Source: Candidula unifasciata
Taxonomy: Eukaryota; Mollusca; Gastropoda; Stylommatophora; Geomitridae
Length of the DNA stretch: 64,000 nucleotides
Direction of reading: 5' to 3'
Assembly (NCBI GenBank): GCA_905116865.2
Contig: CAJHNH020008455.1
Span: 1,949,580-2,013,579, forward strand
Shown here in pieces: positions 13,748-25,700 of the stretch. The position numbers and the translations under genes were made by a program. Position 1 is the stretch's first letter; the number at the start of each line of letters is the position of its first letter. The notes under the pieces were generated by a model. It was not told where the DNA came from and ran no database searches. It saw only the letters and a program-made list of their open reading frames with translations.

Positions 13748-16700
13748 TTATTTCACCCGATTCACCAGCCACTGTAAAGCTGTATGGACCTGTTCTCTGT
13801 ACCCATCCTCGGCCAGCTGCAAGTAGATGGCAGCAGCGTCGCTGCATGGGAGACAAGACATCAACGTTTCCCTGATGCAATCAAAGGCCAGGGAATCTAA
13901 ATGGTAAAAACAAGCAAGGTGGAAAATGTCCTCCACCGTGTGCTCACACAAACACACGTGAGCTAGCACTGAAGCTGGATAAAACATCAGGTCGTGCAGG
14001 AGAAATCTGTCGGCCAGCTCTAAGATGTCTTGACATCTAGTGATTAATTCGTCAAAACATTTACGAGCTATTTCTTCCGAGCTCTGAACCCCGGTGTCTT
14101 TATTACCACCATTAGGGAAGGGATTATAAAAACTGAGCTTACGGCAAGCATGGGGTAACTCGTCGCCGTGCGGCCGGTCTTCAAGTGTCAGGCTGTCTAG
14201 AGAATCTTGTGACTGCATAAATTCCAACACCTGTGAGATGTTTGCTGAAGCCTCCGTTCGCTTTCTTCCAGCTTCAAGCTCTGACTTTGAACTGTCATTT
14301 ACCACACAAATACTGTCATTCCTACCTGCACCCATTTCTTCCTTGACATTCTGCTCTTCATCGCACATTATTCCGTCACCTTGCTTTGCCACTGAGCTTG
14401 ATTCTGTACTGTCTGACCTCACACACATTTCTGCTGTAACAATTTGATCTTTAACATATTCCATACAGAGTGATGCAATGAGAGGACATTCAGAAGAGCA
14501 TCCATGTAAATAATGGATAATAAACTCAAATGCATCTTTACTAACGTCTGGCACATTAATTTCTGCCTGGACAGACTCAGAGTATGATCCAGAGAACATA
14601 GCAGCGAAGACTTCTGATTTCTCCACCAAGATCTTTCGTTGGGCACGTATCTTGTGAATGTACTTGTTCTCATCTATTACAGAAAAACAAACATCGTGCT
14701 TCAGAGACATATTCTGATAAGGACAGAAAGAATCTGTTTTTGAACTACAGCTTGCGGTGTTGTCAACTTCCTCTGTACATGTGGACTCGGAACCTGTCTG
14801 CTCACAGATTTGCAATCCGTCATTAACAAACTCACTGCTTATTTGCTTCAAAGTTCCAAAACTATCAGCATGTAGAGTGGTTTTCTCTGCATTTCTCAGA
14901 GATGGTTTCAAGTTTGATTTTGACTTGCTGTTTACATGCTCGTGAAATTGTTTGTTTACCGATCTTCCATGACGGGATGTGCTTTCCAAGTCCGGGCAGA
15001 CTGGCAATTTGGGGACTAATTTTGTTAGTTTTCCCGGGTTGTCTAGGTGAACATTTAAACTTACGGCTGCTACTATGGTTTCCCTGATAACAGGAGCTTC
15101 AGGGGTAAACAGACAGGGCAGAACTTTATCCCAGAGACTGTACTTGGTGAAAAACTTGTCCCGAGTAATAGTGCACCTGTAGGAGACAACAATCATGGTT
15201 ATAAATCGCAATTAATAAAACTGGTTACAGCCAGGCATATTTCGCTGTATCTCATCAGGTGCGTTACTACAGAGTTATATCAACATAAAATAAAGCACAA
15301 AACTGAATAAATTCAACTGATATGTGAATAGTTTTTCCCGATACATTGCGTCTGTTTCATGGCTGCCAGAAGCTCACCGTAGTCACGTGACTTACCAGGG
15401 TAACTTCAAATTTACAATAAATTCCGTCTGCTTACAAAGGAGGGGATTGTTGATATTTATTGTTAAAGCTTCAGCAATTCTCAAGTCTCCTGTTCGGAGT
15501 GTGGTAAACCACACGGAAAGCACTATATGTGTCAATTACGTGTCCGGAATTAAGTAGATGACGTCCTTTGGAAGAAGCGGGTACTTTCCTCTTGACTGGT
15601 CTCGACACCCTAGAAGAATCCCTGAGCTGTGTATGTAGCCATTTGGGTATGTGCGCTGCCACTCTATTTCCAATGTATCGGAAAAAACTATTCGCATTTC
15701 AGTTGAATTTATTCAATTTTGTGCTTTATTTTTAGTTGATGTAACTCTGTAGTAACGCACCTGATGAGATACAGCAAAATATGCCTGGCAATAAATTGTG
15801 CAATGTATTGTTTGTATCCGCATTATTTAAATTCATTATGGGAAAACACTGTTTTGAATAACTGGTAAAAATTTTTCTTTAAATTTCTAATGTAAACTTT
15901 AGTTATGCATGATTTCAAAATATTCATTGTTTTCTTAGTGCTCCTCCGCTGCAGACTCCGGCAGAAAGTTCTGGTTATTCGTCCTCTTTTAGACTTAAGT
16001 CTTGTTCCAGAGCTTGAATTTTGTGTGCACATTCTTTTTACAAATCTGGCTTAGTTATTTGTAAGCAGCGTGCTGATCTCTCGTTCATATGCACTCAAAG
16101 AAAACTCCCATAATTAGTTGTTTCGTAGGACATGCTTGTTAGGGAGGCAGTGGATCTATTCTTTTCTTCCCCGCCCAAAATGGCAGCCCCAGAACCTGCA
16201 CAGGGAGCTTATTTAGACTGATTGTTTACATTAAACAAATCCTCCCCGTGTGAGTTCTGGGCATAAAAGAAAAGAACGACTACTCCCCTAACAGGCATGT
16301 CGTACAAGTTGACTAAAGAGGGGTGTGTCCTTTAAAGCCGGAGTGCATCTGCCTGAGAGACAAGGAAACAACATTTATGTAAAACAGATGTGCACATTAA
16401 ACTCAAGTTCTGGGGCAAGAAGTGGACAAACAACCAGAATTTTCCACAAGAGTACCGCTGATAAACACTAAGAAGAAGAAGAACTAACTTAGACACTGTT
16501 AACATGATACAAATCCATGTAGACATAAACAACCGAATAATTTTAAACAATTTTCTCAGACAAAAACAACAAGAAAAGAGTAATTCTCTTAGACACACAG
16601 AGAACAACAAAAGAATAATTCACTTAGATACAAAAACCAAAAAAATAATTATCTCAGATACAACAGCTAAAGAATTATTCTCTGAGATACAAACAATCTT

Positions 16701-19700
16701 CAACAAAATAATTCTCTCAGATGCAAATAACAAGAGAAGAATAATTCTCTTAGATACCAATAACAACAAAAGAATAATTCTCTTAAGATACAAACAAAAA
16801 CAAAAGAATAGTTCTTTTAGACTCAAACAACAACAAAAGAATAGTTCTCTTGGACACAACAACAAAAGAATAATTAGCCACTCACCATCCAACTTGTAAA
16901 TGCAACATACTAATGACACATGCCAGTTTGTTCTGTGTCGAATGCCTGGCAAGGAGATGCTGTATCTCTCCTTCTCCAAATTTGGACATGGCCACAGCTC
17001 CCAATGTATACAACAGCTCCAAGCCTATTCTCACACAGGATTCTGCCCTGGAAGAGCCCACTTCATAAATGTCATCACCCCCCTGGTTGACTCTTAATGC
17101 TTCACTATCTACAACTAGAATATGTCTGTTCTGGAAGATACTTCTTATGGAAGAATGTACCTTCGACGTCAGTTTGCTATAGGCATCACCAGTGAACTCA
17201 AAGTCCATCCTTCTTCCAAACTCGGATGTCTGTGACCCACTGCACTCTGACCCCTGAGAGGAAGGCAGGAAATCCATGATATTTCTGTTATCTGAACAAA
17301 ACAAACTGTGCGGGAATGTTCCGTCATTTTCCAGCACAAGTGTTTTCACAATCAAGGCGGGCATTTGCATTAGAATTAATTTTTCAAAACAATGTGGGTT
17401 GCTGCATAGTCTGTATAAAATCCTGCAGCTTCTGCGAATAGGGTTGGGTGCCGAAGCTATGTATCCCAGTAGGCAACTGACGACTGTACTTTCTGCCAAC
17501 AATTGAGTTGGATTTATCTTGACAGAAACTCGCGCCAGGAGTATCAAAATGTTTGCCTCTGTGGTCCTGCGAATCTTTTTCACTCTAGCTTCATCAATAC
17601 TTTGATCAGAGCTTCCAGCTGTTTCTTTTTTAGAACTGGAACTCACTTCTCTTCTGGATCCGTCGACATCTGAGGCTTTTGAGCCGTTTTCTGGTAGTGG
17701 TGATGAAAACAAATCTTGTGAATTACTTCTTACCATGATTTTGTGTGTCTTTGTTTCGGAATGACTTTTTATGCCCTGGCTGCTCACACTATTATTGTGT
17801 GCTGGTTCTGAAAAAGGGGATCTATAGGGACTATCACTAATGTGAGTGCCAGGCAGCAGTGAAGCGGCGGGAGATCCGGTTATTCTAGGCTTGGATGAAA
17901 GTGTGCCTGAAAGATGCTTCCTGAAGTGTGGAGATTTTGCTAACCGTTTCTCTTTACCAGGGAATGATGCCAATCGCTGGAATGATCTTTGTCTGAATTT
18001 CTCAAAACCTAGGGTTGAACAAGCAGATGAAGGTCTCTGCATCTCTGTTTCCCCATGCATCTTGTTATTTCCATCAGTTACAACAGGTAACATTTCCTGA
18101 AATCCAGACTCCATCTTCAAACTGCAAGTGGCTGAATTAACTACAGTGAATTTCTGAGGCACATTTTTTATTTCTTCATCATCATTCAAACCGGTATTCG
18201 CTACAGATCCACAAGAATGATCTAAAGCTTTGGAAACACTTTCAGCAGAAGGTCCCTCATTACAATGTCCTCTAACAGGTTCTATGACCAATGATGTATG
18301 ATTCAGCCGTCTCCGTTTTGAAGCCTCAGCACTCTCGACTTCACGTTGCCCATCAGCTGATCCACTTGTGGAACAAGTGGAATTATTCACAGTTTTGCCT
18401 CTTTTGTGTGACACCAGTCTGACAGAACCTGACACTGATTTCACAGAACTGTTTATATTGTCACTAGTGCTACAGCCAGCAACAGGATACAATTCTGCAT
18501 CTTCATTAGCAAATCTACCACCAATAATGGCTGAGGGATCCAGTTCACTATCACAGGCATTGTTATCATCATCATCATCTTCTGAAGCAGAGTATATATG
18601 TTCACTAGTTCCTTGCGAAAGAGGTACAGCTGTGAAAAGTGCCTCTGAGGTTGTTCTTGACGATACCAACAATTGATCCAGGTCCATAGGCTCTGATTTT
18701 TCTAGAAAAGAAGTGCTCTGGCTAAACAGTGAATTTTGTGAGCTCTGGGTCGGGCTCTGAGAATACCTCTCGCCAAACAAATGTAAGGGGGAGGCTGGGA
18801 ATGTATTGCTGAGGGGGCTGAACTGGTTCTGGTAAGCCAAGGAGAGGGGACTCATACTTGTCAAGCTGTGGGGACTGAACAATCGGGCAGCAGACGCCGG
18901 AATGTTCTCATTTTCTGGGCTGGAGTATCCCCAAGTGGGGCTGCCTCGATAGGAGACTGAGGATGGTGAACTAGGAAATGTTGACTGTACTGGGGACAAC
19001 AAAACACTTGGCGATGTAGAGGACTGAGATGGGGAGTAATAGGAAGCTCCAGCACTCAGAGGACTGTAGGGAGCTTGCAGCAGGTCTGTATTCAGATAAT
19101 ACGGGGAAGATGAACGGTGTTGAGATGTTCTGTGAGGCTCTGGATCAAGACTGAAAGATTTACATGTGACACCAGAAGTATAGTCTTCGAGTCTCCAGGC
19201 CGTTTCCATCTGATACGTGGGACTGTTGATGCTGAACGTATGTCGAGCTTTATCCGAATGCTGGAGAGGATTTTCTAGGTTTTTGGATGAGGTCAGCAAT
19301 TCCACTTCAACATCTTCAGCTATTTCACCATTGTTTTTATCCACAACACAATCTGTCTTTTCATCATCAGTATTCGACTCTTTCCTTGGCACTCCATGAA
19401 CTACAGTGTCCATACCATAATGAAGAACAGGGGTGCTAGAGGGGAGTTCTAAATAATTACTCTTACAGTCATCTCTGGTATCTTCTGTCTGCATGGAAGT
19501 GCTAGAAAACGACAAAGAAGAGGCAGCAGAATTTTGTTCCATAGCAACATTGTCATTTCTGTGACAGGTAGAGCCACTCACACCCGCCGTGTTTGTCTTG
19601 CTACCTCTTTCCAAGTGTCCGCTTCTGTCTTTACTACAAGACTCAAATGATACTGCAAAAGAATCAATTTCTGACTTTAAGTCATCACCCACAGAACTGA

Positions 19701-22700
19701 AACTACAGGATCTCTTTAGATGCTCCAAGAGGATGTTCACCAACCCGAGCTCCAGCAGCTTCCCCAGACATTCATCATTGTAGAGAAAATTCACCAGCGA
19801 ACTGATTATCCTGTCGTACAAAACTGAAAATTGGCCCTCGGAAAAAGAACCTGGCTCATTTATATTCAAAGCTGAAATAAACAACTCCAGGCCGCCTGCT
19901 TCCTGTATCTTGTTCCTGTTTACCGCCTCCTTAGTGCACAAACAGAGTGCGTTGAGTGCCAACACCTTGCTGACACAGCTCTTGTCACTTTTCATTAGTT
20001 TTACCAGAAGGGAGATAATGCCTGCAGATCCTAGAGCCGGCCGCATAACTTCCTGCTCACAAAGTCTTAAGATGATGGACAGGGAGCAGGACGCAGAACT
20101 ACTGTCTTCATCATCAGCCAAGGTCACAAGCTCTTCCAGGATGTTTGCTGCCAGTATCTGCCCAGTAAAACTGGGACAACAGCTGAAAGGGGGAAAAAAC
20201 AAATTCTAGTTCATTCACCTGTATTATTTGAGAGGATCCTTTAAAGTGCTTTCAGGCGCACTGGGCATATAGGGCTAGAACTATACTTTATAACCAATCA
20301 GCATTGGGGATATGATGTGGTCGACATCATGCCTGTCACCTTTACTTCCCAGGACTTTACCTGGTACCCATTTAATGCTGTGTCGACCTGGGAGTTAAGG
20401 TCACTTCTGAAAAAACTCTGGCTCCATCAGGACCTGAGCCCGCCAGCTACCTTCGGCTCCACAGGCGAGCATTTAGCCTTAATACACAGATTGGCATCTG
20501 AGGCTTAGGTGTTGCTTCCTAATTATGTGGTGCCAGCTTTGATCCCACCTGCAGCTGGGGTGGCATCAGATCACACTGCATTTGGTTTCTACAGTGTTAC
20601 TGAGAGCCGACCGTTCCGAAAGCAACATCAAACTACTGAATGTAAAATTCACCTAGCGGAATCACAAACCGCCGAAAAATGCTAGGGTCAGTTTTGCAAC
20701 TCCGCTAAGGGACAAGCAACTAACATTGTTAATACATGGGGAGTCATGGTAGTGGTAGACACTTACCTAATGATCCAAAGGTTTTTGGTTTAAACCTGCA
20801 CTGAGCAAATTTTTTTTTTCTTCAAAACTGACCCTGGCTTAAAGTTAACCCACTCTAAAATAATTATCAGGTAAAGTCCTGGGAAGTAAAGGTAGCTGAC
20901 ATAATGTTGATATCACTCACCAAGTGTCAAGTGGTTTATATAAATATGAGTCTTGCCTCATATGCCCGATGCAGCAGTTTATTTACTTTATTGATGACAT
21001 GGTTCATATCAACTTGCTTATCTACTTCATCATCATTCGTCCAAATGACGTAAATGCCCTATGTCTGTTTAAAGTACAGCTGCAACATTAGCCCCTTTTG
21101 GCCAACACAAGTGATTTCATCTGGCACTTGTTATCTGGCTAAAGCTTATTTATTTCTCCTTCATCATTTGTCCAAATGACATAAAATGAGGTGTCTGTTT
21201 GCAACATAGCTTGGATATTTGCACCTTTTGGCTAAAACTTGTGACTCAATCTGGCACTGTTATCTGGGTTAGCTTTCCCGGAAAGATTATTTGTTTAAGT
21301 CTTTCAGTCCCAAAGCGTGCCCAATTTGTAACCCTTTGAAAATGAAGTTTGTTAGTTGGTTCCTTCTTATTTTATCCAAAGAATTAAGCCTGAATAAAAT
21401 AAATACTCAAGTCTGAAGAAATTCTTCTTCTTTTTACTGTTCACTGGCTGTAAACTCTGGCAGACTGACTTTCTACCCCACCAGGACATCACACAAGCGA
21501 TAAACACCCGATGACACAAAGTGCCACCATGCGGATGAGGATCACCGTGGAGAGGTCCCAGAAACCGCGTTCAGACAATTGGCCATATTGATGGCCTGCC
21601 TATATTGCGGCCCCTGGCAAAAGCCAGAGTGGGGCTTCAAATAACAAAAAATTACGTCCTAAGAAGGGCGTAAGGAATCATAGGTACTCTGGCAGAAAGT
21701 TCCGGTTGTTCGACTATTTCTGGACCTTGGTAAATGCTCTAGAACTTGAGCTTTGCATGCAGATCCATTTGACAGATCTGGCTTATTTTATGCAAACTTC
21801 TGTTCTGGCACAGGACTGCAGTCCAAAGGGAAATGAACAACCAGAACTTTATGCCAGAGTTTGCAGCTGGTGAACACGAAGAAGAAAAATACGTTATTTC
21901 TGTAATTATCCAGAAAGGTAGAAAGGGTGATAATTTTATTATTTAACTAATTTAATATTTCCTACATGGTAGTTTCAGAATTTTACTACCTGAATATTTT
22001 AACAGTAATTAACAGCAAAAATGTGTTTAAATCAGGCAAATGCAGACGAAAACAGTGAATTACAATAGAACCTCATTAACACAAATTCCAAAAAATGTAA
22101 CGTTAATAACAACTTGTGCTAAACTTTGGGGACTAATGATAATAATACATCCTTGCTGGTACAAAATTGTTTTTATGCAAACCGAACGTTCTTCTTAAGC
22201 AAGTCTGTGTTAATGAGGTTTTACTGTAGGTCTAACTGGCAATAGGCTCAAATATCTTTTAATTAGTTTTGCTACTGCATGTACCCACCATAGTGCACTC
22301 AACTCGGACAAAATCCTCAGACTTTTCACTGCCAGTTTTCTGTTATCCAACTTCAGCAATGCTGCAAGTGCTTGGATTGCTTGAGTTTCCTCCATGAGTC
22401 TTCTTGCATCTTTTCCTGTCTGCCCAAACAACCTACAGTAGAACCATCACCAAATAAATGACATCGACCCCAAAGAGAAAATAACAAAAACTAATGACAA
22501 TTCATCTTAAAATGACAATTAATCGTAAAATGACAATTTATCTTAAAATGACAATTCATCTTGAAATCATCATCAACATGTAGCAGTCCTTTGCACTCTC
22601 ATACAGCCTGCCTGAATGATACTCGGACCCCCAGCCAGATTTCCCACCTCTCGCACTTTCCTACCCAAGGTGTCGCTTGTTTCATATGCCCATCTTCGTG

Positions 22701-25700
22701 GTGATCAGCCCCTTTCCCTTTCCTATGCCTTCTGTTAGTGTTTGTTCCAATCCGCCTTGATGCTTGATGTGGCCAAAATATTTCAACTTTCGAGACAAGA
22801 TGCTGATTACTAAGTCAAAATTCATTGACGTTCACCTTAGAGTTTAACAAATATATTTGGTTGCAGGGGCCATTTTGTCTGACCTGAACAATTCACAGGT
22901 CACAGGTATAATCTAACAAATTAAATAATGGCTGCCCTTTGTCAGCAAAGTATTAATGCTAACTTAAGAATGTTATAACCTCCCCAAGCCGATTCTGTTG
23001 CATGTGGTTGTGATGCACCAAAGCCAACTTCAGAGCATGTCTTACAAGACTGTCCAAATTTTGCCAGACACAGAGAAGAAGAAGTATGGCGACCCTACTA
23101 AACCCAAGAAAACAATTTGCTGCACTGGTGAAAGCCTTACGTGCACCATCCTGTTTGTGGTCCATGCTGGAATAGATGCATAGCAACCAATGATCAATGA
23201 TGAAGATCTTTTGAACACTGTTGAGGATTGCCAGTTATTAGACAAAATTCCTGGCAGAGACCACATCAAAAATGACGAGGTTCATTGTGTAATTACCCAG
23301 CATCCTGGTAACAAAAAACCTCAACTATGAACTACAGTGAAAAGAAGCAAAATGCAATGGTAAAATGTGTATTAAGATCTAACCGCCTCTCAAAAACAAG
23401 CAACGGAATCAGTGGAGAAACAAAATTATTATGGCCTAGAGAAATGAGGCACCTCAGTGTAACCAGAGGGTCTGGCCGGCTCACTACACTCAGAGGAAAG
23501 GCAAGACGGACATATAACCAGATTGTGACTGGTACCATCAGCACTGGAACTCTGTGCTGGCTGCTGAAGATAAGGACGGAGTACACACCGGAATGTCCCT
23601 AGTGCTGTGATGTCAATTTAAGACTCAACTTAACTCAAAAACAATACTACAGGGCTCACTAGAGGGAAAAAGAAAAAGAGGCAGACCAAGAGAGACCTAA
23701 ATAGAGAACTTGACTGACTGGACTGGCCCATGCAACCATAAAGTCCACTGCACCCGATCACCAAAGATGAAAGGAGTTGATCAGACAGTCAACAGCAGCT
23801 GGTGACCCAACGACATGCAGTGTTAGAGGTCAATGATGATGATGATGATGACTCACTGTAGTGCTCTGCAATAAGTTGATCGACACTCCACATCCTCTGA
23901 CTCCATCAGCCTTTTTGCTACAAACGTTGGAACTTCCATCTGAAAGATTTTTTCACAGTTGCTCACGTCAAGAGCTAAATTTGCCAGCGCCCTCACTCCT
24001 CTGTTTTGGATGCTCTCTTGCTCGGCTGACAGGGTGACACGAGCTGCAACAAGCATCAGCAAAAAATGTGCAGCACAAAAACAAACAGAGATTCAAGTAT
24101 TTAATAATTACACTCTGTGACACAGTTTTCTTGCCAACCCTGTGCTATCAATGCTAGACCTGGACAATGACAGAAAAGAGGAAAAGAAAAATGACAGCAA
24201 CTGAAATGAGATTCCTCCATAGGGTCTTAATATAATAAGAGATCAGAAACAATGAAATCCAAAGGAAAATAGGGGTAGCAGCAGCTCTGGATTATGTTAC
24301 AAAACAAAAGGTGAAATAGTTTAGCCATATAACGTGAATGCCAACAAACAGTATACCACAGCAAGCAGATCAGGCAGGAAGTAAAGAAGAGGCTGACCAT
24401 GCAAATTTTGGACATAACAAAGTCCTGAAACTTGCCAATTATAAAGTGCGCAAAAGGGCACATTCCTGTAAATTATACTTGACCTTGATACCTTAAAGTA
24501 CAAAAGGATCAAAATGAGAAGAACAATTACACTCAGCATTTAGACCATATCTTTGCCATGTGGGTTCAGCGATCCTATTGTTGGGGGAAAAAAGAATAGA
24601 CACACTCCCTCCTCAAAAGCATGTCATATGGGTAGACTAATTGGGAGCTTCCTTCGAAGTCGGAGTGCATCTGCCCAAGCAGCAAGGAACAACCAAATGC
24701 ACACCCCAAAAAAAAAAAAGATAGTAAAATGGATGTACATGCAAAGCTCAGACCCTGGTACCATGCCAAAGTCCAAATGAACAGGACTTTCTGTTGGAGC
24801 TTACAGCTGGTGAACAAAGAAGAAGAAGAGGCCATATCTAGAGAACTTGAGGGATCATGGAAACATTAACAATTTCAGCAATTTTTCTGATTTGTTTCCC
24901 TCTTTATAGTCTATACTTGTTATCCGTATACACATTGAAGCAAATAAGACTGACTCATTTGTGCTCCGTCCTTCAAAGCAGCAGCTATCTTAGCATCTCC
25001 ATGCTCACTGTACCCAGTAGAAGTTGGTCTGCCTATCTTCCTTCCTTGCCCCGCAACCGGTTTCTGCATGCTAGCCCTCCTTTAATACCCATTTCCAAAG
25101 GATGGTTCATCATCTCTAACTTCATTGTCTCAATATCTCTGGAACGCAGAGCCTTCAGTATGTCTACCCTGTCCATACTTCTTGCTCTACTAACTACTGT
25201 AGACACGGCCAGTCTGTCGACTCTTTCATTTCCTTTCACCCTGGCATGTCCTTGTGTGTGTACAGCCAAGATAGTTTCTTGAGGTGACACTTCAGTGTGC
25301 TGTTAACCCACTTGGTTCTTCTTAAGCTGGGGAAACAAACCACAGAACATATCCTGTAAGGTTGTCTCTTGTACAGCACACTGAGAAGGGAATGCAAGCC
25401 CATTGAGTCAATACCACACTCAAAGTTGTATGGAACTATAGAGGACCTAAAATTTATGTTGCTGTAAATAATGGAAGTGATCACAAGAAGAAGAAGTTTA
25501 GCCTCAACAAAATAAATACTCAAGTATGAAGGAACTCAACACAGACTGAGTCGGGCAGAAATAACTAAGAACCACTGGTATAAAGGTAGTATTATGGCAG
25601 ACGCTGTCAAAGTAGAATTTGTCATAAAATGTGACATGGCTTCATAATGTGTAGAACTTACCAATAACAGACAGTCCGTCACAACATACAACCTGAGGAT

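Noticed and set aside
16504..16899. 131-codon Asn/Lys/Ile-rich frame
   Set aside because: A read-through of the degenerate minisatellite in ARMC5 intron 5.
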